Positions 9,261-18,556 of a DNA stretch of 64,000 bases are shown piece by piece. Under the pieces are notes generated by a model, which did not search any database, was not told where the DNA came from, and saw nothing but the letters and a program-made list of their open reading frames with translations. The stretch spans positions 2,091,893 through 2,155,892 of the forward strand of contig NZ_CM001373.1 of the NCBI RefSeq assembly GCF_000236165.1, written 5' to 3'. Each line of letters opens with the position of its first letter. Position 1 is the first letter of the stretch. Origin of the DNA: Fluoribacter dumoffii NY 23 (GTDB lineage: Bacteria; Pseudomonadota; Gammaproteobacteria; Legionellales; Legionellaceae). Both the position numbers and the translations under genes were made by a program.

Positions 9261-10200
9261 CTCTCACTACGCTCCTCGCACGTAACTGTTTTAGTGCGGT
9301 AGAAAAATGGTTATCTGCATCCGCTTGGAACAAATGCTTTGTACCGTTCAATTCAAATTGAATGGATCGTGCATGTAAAAAAAGTCGATGATTAGAATTA
9401 TCTATGCCTTCTACTTCTCCTGCAAGTGCTCCGTATTTTTTATCACCAACTATCACATGTCCTAAATGGGCGCTATGGACGCGAATCTGGTGGGTACGTC
9501 CCGTTTTAGGGCTGGCCTCAACCCAACAGGCCTGTTGATAGTTTTCAAGAAGTTTAAATTTTGTTTCAGAAGCTTTTCCTTCTTCTGTAACTGAAACAAT
9601 ACGCTCACCGGACTTCAAAGTATTTTTTTCGAGTGCAGCCCTAACAATCACCTGTTTTTTACCTTTCCAGGGATGGGTCAATAATGCCCAATAAGTTTTT
9701 TGTACTTCACGTGATTCAAGCAATGCATGCATCGCCCTCAAGGTGCTTCTTTTCTTTGCTAATAAAAGACAGCCTGAAGTTTCCTTATCCAGACGATGGA
9801 TCAATTCCAAGTACGCTAAATCCTGCCGGGTTTTTCTTAAAGCCTCAATAACTCCAAGACTCAACCCGCTGCCCCCATGGACAGCAATACCGGCCGGCTT
9901 GTTAATGACCAAAAAACAGGGGTCTTCAAAAATGATGCATTCTTTCAGCCGTTTTGCCAAAGCATCCCCTACAAATACTTCTTTGGTTTCGGACAAGCGA
10001 ATTGGCGGGATACGCACACTATCCCCGGCATGTAGTCTTGAATTAATTTGGGCTCTTTTTTTATTAACCCGAACTTCACCGCCGCGTATAATTCTGTAGA
10101 TATGGCTTTTGGGAACGCCCTTTAAAATACGAATTAAATAGTTATCCAGACGTTGCCCTTCTTCTTCATTACTGATTTCTTTATAACTAACTTCACTCAT
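9244..10200 (-). CDS. rluC: 23S rRNA pseudouridine synthase RluC
   Basis: Converts uridines 955, 2504 and 2580 (E. coli numbering) of 23S rRNA to pseudouridine. The ATG at 10200 gives 318 aa, the RluC length; an upstream extension to 10269 would add 23 residues not typical of the family. N-terminal S4 RNA-binding domain (about residues 14-65) and the RluA/RluC/RluD catalytic motif HRLDKETSG at 135-143 with catalytic D138. Divergent from rne across a long gap, the same arrangement as in enterobacteria. RluD is the alternative, but context favours RluC. Confidence 0.93.
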   Translation of the reverse strand: MSEVSYKEISNEEEGQRLDNYLIRILKGVPKSHIYRIIRGGEVRVNKKRAQINSRLHAGDSVRIPPIRLSETKEVFVGDALAKRLKECIIFEDPCFLVINKPAGIAVHGGSGLSLGVIEALRKTRQDLAYLELIHRLDKETSGCLLLAKKRSTLRAMHALLESREVQKTYWALLTHPWKGKKQVIVRAALEKNTLKSGERIVSVTEEGKASETKFKLLENYQQACWVEASPKTGRTHQIRVHSAHLGHVIVGDKKYGALAGEVEGIDNSNHRLFLHARSIQFELNGTKHLFQADADNHFSTALKQLRARSVVRDEQSI

Positions 10201-11037
10201 TGTCAATAAACCTGTTTGCTGGGCGTGATTTTTTTGATATGATCGCCAGTAGCGTGGGAAAATTTCCATGCAACCGAATTATAACGCATTTAAATAAAAA
10301 AAGCGTGACTATTTACTTTAAAGTATATGCTAATCATTGAGGAAGTTCGGCCTTGGCCGTCTAAATGAATGATTATTTGTTAAATAAAGAGTTACATAAA
10401 AATAGCGCTTCCATTTAAGCACAAAGATATAAGGAAGCGAACCAATGCCAGAGATAAATTGAGCATATTTTTGACAGAAACCTACGCATGCCAGACATGC
10501 TTTATACCGATTACGGATTATTTCAGGGCTTTCGCACGCCGTTGGCTTCCTATTTCAGTCCGTTTAATTTGTAATCAGTATATTTCACAGTATGCACCTC
10601 GCATTAGACCTCTTTCGAAACTCACTGAGAAGAAAATGCCAGGAGGAATGGAGCACAGAACCGGAATGTACACTTCAGTACGTAAGAATTCGAGCACCAT
10701 ACCGATGACGCAATTGCCCTCTTCAGCAGCGTTGCGAAAGAGCCCTCTTGTACAGGTAACATGCGTAACGTCTGTTTTCAAGGCTATTGGTTCGCCTAAA
10801 GATCACATCGCTTATTGTTCAATCCCAGGTACTACTGACCTCTCGCCTACTTGCGGTGAAATTCCCGGGTTTTCAAAAATTGCCTCAAGGCATACCAATG
10901 TATGCAACGACGCACAGAAAATCCAGACATCAGCCAAAAGCGCAGAAATATCAGTAAATCCAGTTGAACCTCTAAGGTATTTTGAGCCTTATACTATCTC
11001 AACTTAAGTGACGGCGCCCTAATTTATGGGGTAACAG
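10201..11037 (+). promoter_or_regulatory. Long gene-free leader between rluC and rne
   Basis: 837 bases without a convincing gene; rluC and rne point away from each other. In E. coli this interval carries the rne promoters and a 361-nt leader through which RNase E cuts its own mRNA; the equal position and large size suggest an analogous long leader. A TTGACA lies at 10471-10476 but has no good -10 at normal spacing. A frame of 182 codons at 10459-11007 has no ribosome site and odd composition. No riboswitch family was recognised. Confidence 0.45.
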
Positions 11038-12987
11038 ATGGAAAAAATGTTAATCAATGCAATACAAACTGAGGAAGTACGTGTTGCACTTGTAAAAGAC
11101 CGTTATTTATTTGACCTGGATATTGAATGTCCTGGTGAAGTGAAAAAAAAGGGCAATATTTATAAAGCAACCGTCACCCGACGGGAGCCAAGCCTCGATG
11201 CCGTTTTTGTTGAATACGGCTCTAAACGGCAAGGCTTTTTGCCTCTTAAAGAAATTGCACCTGAATATTTAAGCAAAAATCCCGAAGATTTTGGTGACGA
11301 AAAACCGCCAATTACTGCATTAATCCGGGAAGGCCAGGAATTACTGGTGCAGGTCGATAAAGAAGAGCGCGGCAGCAAAGGGGCGGCGCTGACTACCTAT
11401 ATTACTTTAGCCGGTTGCTACCTGGTTCTAATGCCTAATAATCCTCGTTCCGGAGGTATATCCAGACGTATTGAAGGTGAAGAGCGTGATGAACTGCGCG
11501 AAACACTTAATGCACTGACTTTACCCGAAGATATGGGACTTATTATCCGTACCGCGGGTGTCGGCAAAAGCCAGGAGGAATTACAAGATGACCTGGATAT
11601 GCTGTGTAATCAATGGCAATCCATCAAACAAGCTTATAATACAGAACTTGCGCCTTGCTTAATTCATCAGGAAGGTGATGTCATCATTCGTTCGATCCGC
11701 GATAATTTACGTAAATCGATCAGCGAAATCATCATTGATGATCAGATTTCTTATATTAAAGCCAAACAATATATTGAACGGGTCAAACCTGAATTTTTAC
11801 CCAACCTGAAGCTTTATAACAGCAGTATCCCTTTGTTTAACTTTTATCAAATCGAAAGCCAGATAGAAACTGCATACCAGCGTCAGGTCATGCTGCCCTC
11901 TGGAGGTGCTTTGGTGATCGACCGAACCGAGGCTCTGGTGTCAATTGATGTCAACTCAGCTAAAGCAACAGGCGGAGCAGACATCGAAGCCACAGCATTC
12001 AATACAAATATCGAAGCAGCTGATGAAATTGCGCGTCAGTTACGTCTACGGGATTTGGGTGGTTTGGTGGTCATCGATTTCATCGATATGAGTTCCAGTA
12101 AAAATCAGCGGGATGTAGAAAACCGTCTGAAAGAAGCATTGCAAGCTGATAGAGCTCGCATCCAGGTGGGACGTATCTCCCGTTTCGGTCTTCTGGAAAT
12201 GTCGCGTCAACGCCTGAGATTATCCCTCGGTGAAAGTGCCCAGGAAGTATGTCCACGCTGTGAAGGACGAGGCACTGTACGTAACATCCAGTCGCATGGA
12301 TTGGCTATCACGCGCCTTATTGAAGAAGAAGCCCTAAAGGAAAAGACCGCTGAAATTCAAGTTCAGCTTCCGGCAGAAATGGCAACCTTCATCATAAATG
12401 AAAAGCGTAACTTCATTAAGGATATTGAAAAAAGGCATGGTGTATCAGTAATGATTATCGCTAATCCCTACATGCACTTACCGCAATATTCAATTATCCG
12501 TCTCAAAGAAGATAATGTGGGTAAATCCAAAAAGCCCAGTTATACTTTAATCCAGCAACCGGAATTGCATGTTCCTGGAAGTGAGGCAGAAAGCTCTTTA
12601 CGCGATGAACCTGCAGTCAAACCCATAATGGAACATCAGCCTGTAAAAAGCGCCCAAACCAGTTTTATCAAGCGCTTATGGTCGAGTTTATTTGGCGGAC
12701 ACACAGAAACGTCGGTTTCAGCACCACAAAGTCCATCTAAAAGAACGCAAAGCCGTCATCACACACAGGTAAAAACTTCCAAAGGTTCTGGGGGTGATCG
12801 AAGATCGCAAAACCGTAGACGCCGCTCCACTGGCGGTCAACAACAACGGCCCAGCAGCGGTAGCGGCAGCAATCCCTCTGCATCTAACCCGAATCGCAGA
12901 AAAACAAACCCGCAGCAACAAGGAAATAGCAAACAAGTTGCCAAAGGAGAAAACAATAAAAGAAGGGAAACTGCAGTAAAAGAATAA
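11038..12987 (+). CDS. rne: Ribonuclease E (short C-terminal tail)
   Basis: Endoribonuclease that starts mRNA decay and processes tRNA and rRNA precursors. 649 aa. S1 RNA-binding domain about residues 36-125; 5'-sensor R171-T172; catalytic D304, N306 and D347; zinc-link C405-P-R-C408, all one position from the E. coli residues. After about residue 515 comes a 130-residue basic, Q/S/R-rich tail, far shorter than the 530-residue degradosome scaffold of E. coli. RNase G lacks such a tail and is about 490 aa. Start MEKMLINAIQ aligns with E. coli MKRMLINATQ; the ribosome site (GGGGTAACAG) is weak, compatible with leader-based autocontrol. Confidence 0.95.
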   Translation: MEKMLINAIQTEEVRVALVKDRYLFDLDIECPGEVKKKGNIYKATVTRREPSLDAVFVEYGSKRQGFLPLKEIAPEYLSKNPEDFGDEKPPITALIREGQELLVQVDKEERGSKGAALTTYITLAGCYLVLMPNNPRSGGISRRIEGEERDELRETLNALTLPEDMGLIIRTAGVGKSQEELQDDLDMLCNQWQSIKQAYNTELAPCLIHQEGDVIIRSIRDNLRKSISEIIIDDQISYIKAKQYIERVKPEFLPNLKLYNSSIPLFNFYQIESQIETAYQRQVMLPSGGALVIDRTEALVSIDVNSAKATGGADIEATAFNTNIEAADEIARQLRLRDLGGLVVIDFIDMSSSKNQRDVENRLKEALQADRARIQVGRISRFGLLEMSRQRLRLSLGESAQEVCPRCEGRGTVRNIQSHGLAITRLIEEEALKEKTAEIQVQLPAEMATFIINEKRNFIKDIEKRHGVSVMIIANPYMHLPQYSIIRLKEDNVGKSKKPSYTLIQQPELHVPGSEAESSLRDEPAVKPIMEHQPVKSAQTSFIKRLWSSLFGGHTETSVSAPQSPSKRTQSRHHTQVKTSKGSGGDRRSQNRRRRSTGGQQQRPSSGSGSNPSASNPNRRKTNPQQQGNSKQVAKGENNKRRETAVKE

Positions 12988-13336
12988 AGTTACACAAGTG
13001 TAGTCTGTTTGAAAGTTCGCAATACTACACCGTTCAAATTATTCACTGGATTAGGGCTCCGCCTTAATCCAGGCTGTATGCAAGGGAGCCATTGGGTAAA
13101 GCTTGCTCCAACATGAAAACAATCCAGCTACCAAACTGCTCTAGGTCAATCAATTTTTTTCTAACAAAATGAACGGGTATAACAAAACATCCTTCGCATT
13201 TAGCCCCACCTCAAAATCTTGATTGACTGCACAGGGCGGGAAGTATGATTTATCTTTCTTGAGCAGCGTAAATTACTAAGGAAATAATCTGATCATCTGT
13301 TAAAATCGCCCAATTCCAGATTATTTAAGAAAAATA
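12988..13336 (+). other. Intergenic gap after rne with stem-loop
   Basis: Holds an inverted repeat at 13046-13072 (CTGGATTAGGGC / GCCTTAATCCAG, 3-base loop, one G-T pair). It could end the rne transcript, although no T-run follows. The rest is AT-rich and presumably carries the promoter of the 13337 gene. No gene is seen in it. Confidence 0.5.
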
Positions 13337-14527
13337 ATGACTTGCTACACACTTATTGCAAACCAATTAAGCCAATCTGGCTTGAATTATGAGGTACAAC
13401 AACTCTCAAAATCAGATATTGTTGAATATATGGTGCTCGAGGCAGCAGGTGCATTATATGTTCTCAAAGGAACACCCATCAAATGTTTTTTTCGCCCAGG
13501 CCATACCAGCACTATTTTTTTCCAAGATAATAAAAAGCATTCATCATTAGAGTTCAAACTTGAAACACCGTCAATTAGCAAAGAGGAAGAAACGCATTTT
13601 AAGCAAATTCTTAGAAGAATCGAACATAAATTTCCAGAAAGTGCTTTTGATCATGAGCATCAGTTTTATAATTTTTATACCACTCAGTATGCAGTCATTC
13701 TTCCTGATGAAAATATTGAACATGCAATTAAATCCTCATCTCTGTTTAGGGCAGCAGGTAATTTATCAGAACTTGATTTAGAGTCGCTTCTGCTTCTGAG
13801 AAAAAAACTTAAATCATATATTATTGCTGATGATAATCTCTCGGCTCTGGCAAAGCGCTTAATCGATAGAGTGAATCTCCATTTGGCAGAACATTTTGAA
13901 CCCGACTTGATTGAACAGATTTCACCCACAGTAAAAAGAAAATTCGCCGCCATGGTGGCAGTTATACAAAAAGAATATAAATTTAATCAGTTGGTAGGGA
14001 TATTAAATGATAAATTATATGAACTGATTCATAAGGGAACAAAAACTTATAAGGATGTCCATTCCAATACCTTAATTGCTAATAAAGACTTTAATCCCAA
14101 CTACTCAAATGTGGCTCCAATTGCTCAGGTATTAAGCTCTTCCCTGGTCGATGCCGGAACTAAATTTTTCAATAGCCCTCTTTCCCAAAATAGTTTTAAC
14201 GAGTTTAAGAAAACATGCGAGGAAAAAATAAAAAACGCCAAGGACGAATTCGCCAAATTTCGCGGTTGGGACAAGTGGTATAATGAATTGAATCCTATTT
14301 TGAAATCACTTATTGTTTGTATAAAAGCAATAGGAGGAATTATCGCTGGCCTTACAGTTATTCCAGGAGTACTGACCGAAATTTATTCTGAACAGGGCTA
14401 TATCGGAACTTTCTTTAATACCAAAACAGACTCGCTCAGAAAATTAGAGATCTTTGAAGAAAACCTGCTCGGCAATGAAGGCATCTTTGATGAATTAAAT
14501 AAAGAAACTCCCTATTTCGAAATATAA
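13337..14527 (+). CDS. Legionella-specific protein with C-terminal membrane module, candidate effector (396 aa)
   Basis: No known domain in the first 290 residues, which are AT-rich-coded, charged and helical. The C-terminal 110 residues have a layout I associate with several Legionella hypothetical or effector proteins: a basic coiled segment (KIKNAKDEFAKFRG), a WYNELNPILKSLIVCIKAI start of a hydrophobic helix, a Gly-rich hydrophobic stretch (IGGIIAGLTVIPGVL), then GYIGTFF and a short charged end. This suggests membrane insertion. A similar module ends the OTU protein at 48404. No signal peptide. Function unknown; transfer via Dot/Icm is inferred. Confidence 0.72.
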   Translation: MTCYTLIANQLSQSGLNYEVQQLSKSDIVEYMVLEAAGALYVLKGTPIKCFFRPGHTSTIFFQDNKKHSSLEFKLETPSISKEEETHFKQILRRIEHKFPESAFDHEHQFYNFYTTQYAVILPDENIEHAIKSSSLFRAAGNLSELDLESLLLLRKKLKSYIIADDNLSALAKRLIDRVNLHLAEHFEPDLIEQISPTVKRKFAAMVAVIQKEYKFNQLVGILNDKLYELIHKGTKTYKDVHSNTLIANKDFNPNYSNVAPIAQVLSSSLVDAGTKFFNSPLSQNSFNEFKKTCEEKIKNAKDEFAKFRGWDKWYNELNPILKSLIVCIKAIGGIIAGLTVIPGVLTEIYSEQGYIGTFFNTKTDSLRKLEIFEENLLGNEGIFDELNKETPYFEI

Positions 14528-14650
14528 ATTTAGAATGCTTTGTGATAGGGGAAAACCGGCAAATTAGTTTAAAATTCTTAGGAGAACTAGTGCGGGGTAA
14601 TCGATGCAGTTTATATATGAAGCCAACTTATTTGCTGAGTTGCTAGCAAG

Positions 14651-14679
14651 TTGACATACATCATAGAATCTTCAATAGT
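14651..14679 (+). promoter_or_regulatory. Candidate sigma-70 promoter of the alcohol dehydrogenase gene
   Basis: TTGACA at 14651-14656, 17-base spacer, AATAGT at 14674-14679 (four of six consensus positions). It would give a leader of about 60 bases ending in GGAGAG before the ATG at 14749. Confidence 0.4.
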
Positions 14680-14748
14680 GATACAGACTGTGCAGCTTGC
14701 TGCACCCTAATTGCTACCCTTTATTCGACACAACAAGGAGAGTTTTAG

Positions 14749-15795
14749 ATGATACCCGTAAAAGGTTACGCAGCTCAAAATGCAAAAGCACCATTAACAC
14801 CCTACTCATTTGAACGTCGGGAGGTCGGAAAAAATGATGTGCTGATTGATATTCATTATTGCGGTATCTGTCATTCAGATATTCATCAAATAAAAGATGA
14901 ATGGGGCGGCTCTTTATTTCCCATGGTTCCAGGCCATGAAATTATCGGCGTGGTGAGCCAAACAGGTTCATCAGTCAGCAAATTTAAAGTGGGTGACCGG
15001 GTGGGTGTAGGTTGTTTTGTTGATTCATGCCGCCAGTGCGACAATTGCCATGAAGGCATGGAGCAGTTTTGCGATGGGGGAATGACATTAACTTATAATA
15101 ATCGTGATCGAAAAACCGGGGATTTGGTGCAGGGAGGCTATTCCACCAAAATAGTTGTTGATGAAAACTATGTTTTGCGAATTCCGGAAAACTTGCCTAT
15201 GGATGCAGCAGCCCCCCTGCTTTGTGCAGGAATAACGCTCTATTCACCCTTAAGACACTGGAATATCGGCCCCGGCAAAAAAGTGGGGATTCTCGGCTTG
15301 GGTGGATTGGGACATATGGGCGTCAAACTGGCTCATGCCATGGGGGCTGAAGTTACTGTCTTGAGTCATTCACTCAATAAAGAGGCTGATGGCAGACGGA
15401 TGGGCGCTGATCATTTTTATGCCACCTCCGATCCTCAAACATTCCAAAAGCTAAACAGCTATTTTGATCTCATTGTCTGCACCGTTTCCGCAAAAATCGA
15501 CTGGAATGAATACATGCAATTGCTCAAACGGGATGGAACTATGGTGGTGGTGGGTATTCCTGAGGAATCTATTCCAATCAATGCGTTTTCCATGATTGCC
15601 CGTCGTAGGAGCCTCGCCGGCTCATTGATTGGAGGCATTAAAGAAACGCAGGAAATGCTTGATTTTTGTGGCAAGCATAATATTGTTTCCGATATTGAAT
15701 TAATTCCCATAGAGCAAGTCAACGAAGCTTATGAACGGGTTGTAAGAAGCGATGTCCGCTATCGGTTCGTTATAGATATCGGCAGTTTATCCTGA
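14749..15795 (+). CDS. Zinc-dependent NAD(P)-alcohol dehydrogenase (cinnamyl-alcohol/YahK type)
   Basis: Cytosolic medium-chain dehydrogenase, 348 aa, reducing aldehydes to alcohols; exact substrate unknown. Catalytic zinc site: C in CGICHSDIH and the GHE motif; structural zinc: four cysteines in [17 protein letters not shown]. The Rossmann motif [17 protein letters not shown] is intact. Similar to E. coli YahK and Bacillus AdhA, both broad aldehyde reductases preferring NADP(H). AAGGAGAG precedes the ATG. Monocistronic. Confidence 0.92.
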   Translation: MIPVKGYAAQNAKAPLTPYSFERREVGKNDVLIDIHYCGICHSDIHQIKDEWGGSLFPMVPGHEIIGVVSQTGSSVSKFKVGDRVGVGCFVDSCRQCDNCHEGMEQFCDGGMTLTYNNRDRKTGDLVQGGYSTKIVVDENYVLRIPENLPMDAAAPLLCAGITLYSPLRHWNIGPGKKVGILGLGGLGHMGVKLAHAMGAEVTVLSHSLNKEADGRRMGADHFYATSDPQTFQKLNSYFDLIVCTVSAKIDWNEYMQLLKRDGTMVVVGIPEESIPINAFSMIARRRSLAGSLIGGIKETQEMLDFCGKHNIVSDIELIPIEQVNEAYERVVRSDVRYRFVIDIGSLS

Positions 15796-15884
15796 AAACC
15801 CCTTTAGCCGGGGAGAGGCTACACAGCCTAACCCGGTCCAGAGTAAAATATCAATAAACCATTCCCAGGGAGTATGTACCCAAT

Positions 15885-16067
15885 TTACGGTACCGCAGTA
15901 AGTGAGGAGGTCCCAAACAGACCCAAAATTAGAAATGCCAGGAAAATAACAATAAATAAAAAGAAAAGAACCTTGGCTATACTGGTCGCCGTGGACGCAA
16001 TACCGCGAAAACCAAATAGACCTGCAACGATGGCGACTACCAGAAAAATGAGCGCCCACTTTAACAT
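15885..16067 (-). CDS. DUF1328 small membrane protein (60 aa)
   Basis: Two hydrophobic helices (residues 2-20 and 28-53) around [20 protein letters not shown], the hallmark of the DUF1328/UPF0391 (YtjA) family of tiny inner-membrane proteins of unknown role. AAGGAG sits 6 bases ahead of the ATG. It overlaps no other gene. A longer frame in another register covers the same DNA but has no family match. Confidence 0.88.
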   Translation of the reverse strand: MLKWALIFLVVAIVAGLFGFRGIASTATSIAKVLFFLFIVIFLAFLILGLFGTSSLTAVP

Positions 16068-16183
16068 GATGATCTCCTTATCTCATTGGATAAATGTTAC
16101 CTTTTGATTATAGCTGAAAAAATAAGCGTCATGGGAAAAACCACGAACCCATAGAAGCGGAATCTTGCGTAATGTCAGTGCAA

Positions 16184-17584
16184 TTATAAGCCAGTGGCAA
16201 TAGGATTAACGCCTATATTTGGATTTATCCCGCAATCATCGAGAATTTTAAGTAAGTTGTTACCCTTTTTTGTCAACCGTTTGATACAATACTCTTCCAG
16301 ATAACTTTTCAAAATATACTCATAATCAGGTAAAGTAAGAATTTTGAGTATTTTTTCTGCCATCTCCAAATGTCGTTTATTCTCCGCGTTGCAGGCTTGA
16401 AATAAAACACCCCCAAGCATGGCGGCAATGCTCGCTTTACGGGGAGGGTTGGCCAAATAAAACCGCTGAATGCATTCATCTATGGCCCGTTCTTTATCCC
16501 AGGCTACCCATTCATCATAAAAAGCCATGGCTGTGTCGGGATTAAAGCTATTTTTTTCTAATCCCTGAATGGCATAGGCAACAGCTACAATCGCTTGTAT
16601 ATTGGCCCAGGAGCAATTGCCGCTTATTTGTGAGCTGATGGGCATTTTAGCTATTGGAATCAACCCTAATTGTTGATTAATCATCTGATGAAAATAATTT
16701 CGAGGTTGTTTTTTATATAAAAAATCTTGTAAAAAACGAACATTCAAGGCGTGAAGATTATTAATTCTATAAATATTGACGCTACCCTCTTGCAAGCTGT
16801 TTTCTCCTCGATCAATTTTCGCCCACCATTGCCCAAAGCGAATAAATCCCATCGCATGGCCTCGGCTTGCTGCAGGCAGAATCAGCATGGGTGCCTTTAA
16901 AAACTCCTTGAGACGTTGTAAGTGCTGCTCCCCTAAGATTTGCAAATGCTGGTAGTTTAAAAGCTCTTCTGCGAGGGAAAACGCATCGATAATCACATGT
17001 GCCAGGGGGAAATATTCCCGTAAATGACGTGTTGAATAACTGCTGATAAAACGTCTTAAAGCATCCCTTATCACTGCAACGGTAAATTCGAGGATAAAGC
17101 CTTCGTAATCCAACTCAATAAATTCTCCCTGGGCATTAACTATATCGACATCACCTTGTAACTCAAAACGGTGGCCAATAAGTTTGCCATTGATGAAGTC
17201 GAGGGCAAAATCGAGCCTGGCGCCATATTGATAGAGTAAATGCTTGAGTGCATCCTGATTACGTAATACCGGATAAACCAGGACAGAAAGCCCATTGCGG
17301 GTATACGCGTTAGGATCTGCACCGTTATCCAATAGCAACTTCGCCATAGCTATATCATTATTATCCACAGCCCAATGCAAGGGACCTCGCCCTGTCACGT
17401 CTGTTTTATTAACATTGACTTTACGGGCGATTAGTTGCTCGGCAATTTGAATTTGGCGCGTAATAGCACACTCAATTAAGGGCGTAAAACCATATTCATC
17501 AATGTCATCCAACGATTCCCCAGCTCGAAGGTAAGCTTCAAAATCAGGCATTCGATGGCTGATTATGTCACTTGCTATTGTCAT
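16184..17584 (-). CDS. ankH: AnkH-like ankyrin effector with a papain/YopJ-like catalytic-residue layout
   Basis: 466 aa. Ankyrin repeats fill about residues 30-125 (GFTPLIECAITRQIQIAEQL, GRGPLHWAVDNNDIAMAKLL, NGLSVLVYPVLRNQDALKHL). The remainder contains RGHAMGFIRFGQWWAKIDRG (H243, D258) and SGNCSWANIQAIV (C324), a His-Asp-Cys order reminiscent of cysteine protease-like folds. Architecture and flanking genes (Smr, asd, aroC, prmB) match L. pneumophila AnkH/LegA3 (Lpg2300), a Dot/Icm effector conserved across the genus and reported to bind host LARP7. The start codon overlaps the stop of the preceding Smr gene (TAATG). Ortholog call is from memory of family and synteny. Catalysis is not established. 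Confidence 0.85.
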   Translation of the reverse strand: MTIASDIISHRMPDFEAYLRAGESLDDIDEYGFTPLIECAITRQIQIAEQLIARKVNVNKTDVTGRGPLHWAVDNNDIAMAKLLLDNGADPNAYTRNGLSVLVYPVLRNQDALKHLLYQYGARLDFALDFINGKLIGHRFELQGDVDIVNAQGEFIELDYEGFILEFTVAVIRDALRRFISSYSTRHLREYFPLAHVIIDAFSLAEELLNYQHLQILGEQHLQRLKEFLKAPMLILPAASRGHAMGFIRFGQWWAKIDRGENSLQEGSVNIYRINNLHALNVRFLQDFLYKKQPRNYFHQMINQQLGLIPIAKMPISSQISGNCSWANIQAIVAVAYAIQGLEKNSFNPDTAMAFYDEWVAWDKERAIDECIQRFYLANPPRKASIAAMLGGVLFQACNAENKRHLEMAEKILKILTLPDYEYILKSYLEEYCIKRLTKKGNNLLKILDDCGINPNIGVNPIATGL

Positions 17585-18348
17585 TAAGGACCTCTAGGTT
17601 TAGGTGTATTAGTAAATCTTGGCATATTACCTAAACGCAGTTGCTTTTCTTGTTCCTGATTGCGTCGTTCGTTATCAAACTCACGCCGCGCATCCGTATT
17701 TAAAGGAGGTTCCGGATTCAAGGGAGAGTCAATGCCGTCAAAACGCTGGCTGGCTAACTCTGGATGTTGCAAAATACTATTTTGCAATTGACCTTCAAGT
17801 GCTGGCTGAGCCTCTTGATTGGAATGTTCGCGGGCTTTGACTAAGGCAATCCGACGCTCCCCTTGCTGTTCGGCGAGACGTCTTTGCCGTTCCATGGCTT
17901 TAGTTTCAACAACTAAAAACGATGTACTTTGCTCCACGCGTGTGAGTACAGGAAGATCCGATACATTTTTGAGCAAAACATACACCGCATTGATACCGCC
18001 CTCATCAGGCCTCGCACTATGAAAAGCAACCACTTCTTTAATTTGCGGTAACCAGTGATTGATTAAATTCTTTAACAGAGGGGGAGAATTTTTAGCGCTT
18101 TTCGTGCCATGAAAAATAAGCAGGGAAAAGTTTTTCTTCTTCATCTGTCTTTGAATAAACTCCACTAAAGCCTTGCGAGCTTCCTCCGGCTTCAGGTTGG
18201 AAAGATCCAGTTTTGCTTCCCAGGGGATTTGTCCCGTTTTTAATTCATGGAACTGCTTACCAGAAACTTTGGGAGTAACAAAAGATAAAATACTGTGAGC
18301 AAGAACCGGTTCTTCAATATCATCGGTTAAATAATATTCATTTAGCAT
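17584..18348 (-). CDS. Divergent Smr-domain protein coupled to ankH
   Basis: About 254 aa. Residues 10-135 align along their length with the intact Smr protein at 21887 (for example PPLLKNLINHWLPQIKEVVAF against PPVIKNLLNRWLPQFAEVLAF). The Smr nuclease motifs are altered: LDLHG is LDLSN, and HGKG is HGTK. A 115-residue Q/E/R-rich tail (EQQGERRIALVKAREHSNQE) follows, absent from the paralog. It is unlikely to be an active MutS2-type nuclease. Start: a TTG at 18363 has no ribosome site; ATG at 18348 has GAAG close by and a TATACT box upstream, so I prefer it. Stop and ankH start share TAATG. Confidence 0.82.
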   Translation of the reverse strand: MLNEYYLTDDIEEPVLAHSILSFVTPKVSGKQFHELKTGQIPWEAKLDLSNLKPEEARKALVEFIQRQMKKKNFSLLIFHGTKSAKNSPPLLKNLINHWLPQIKEVVAFHSARPDEGGINAVYVLLKNVSDLPVLTRVEQSTSFLVVETKAMERQRRLAEQQGERRIALVKAREHSNQEAQPALEGQLQNSILQHPELASQRFDGIDSPLNPEPPLNTDARREFDNERRNQEQEKQLRLGNMPRFTNTPKPRGP

Positions 18349-18469
18349 GTCTTCAAAATCCAATCGTGTTAATCAAAGTATAACTTAGGTTATAGAAAGT
18401 AGGAGGATTTTTTTAAAGTTCTGCTGTTATTCAAAAAAATAGAATTGGATGTTCGGGTTCACCCTGATT

Positions 18470-18518
18470 CTGCAGCCTCTGGCTGCAGCTCAAAAACTGG
18501 CAATCAGCAAAGAGCCAG
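18470..18518 (-). terminator. Terminator and palindrome downstream of asd
   Basis: On the minus strand CTGGC, a 12-base loop, GCCAG and TTTTT (18518-18492) give a short intrinsic terminator 39 bases after the asd stop. Immediately beyond is a perfect 8-bp palindrome CTGCAGCC/GGCTGCAG with a 3-base loop (18470-18488). Confidence 0.5.
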
Positions 18519-18556
18519 CTTTCACGCCGCACCTGACCCACAGCAACACCAATATG

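Noticed and set aside
10459..11007. 182-codon plus-strand frame before rne
   Set aside because: No ribosome site, low-complexity composition, and it occupies the rne leader; opposite-strand frame 10575-10781 is equally unsupported.
15787..16059. 90-codon minus-strand frame over the DUF1328 gene
   Set aside because: It overlaps the DUF1328 frame, which has a family match and strong AAGGAG.
18348..18363. TTG start of the divergent Smr gene at 18363
   Set aside because: No ribosome site, and the TATACT box upstream would leave almost no leader; ATG at 18348 fits better, although the TTG cannot be excluded.
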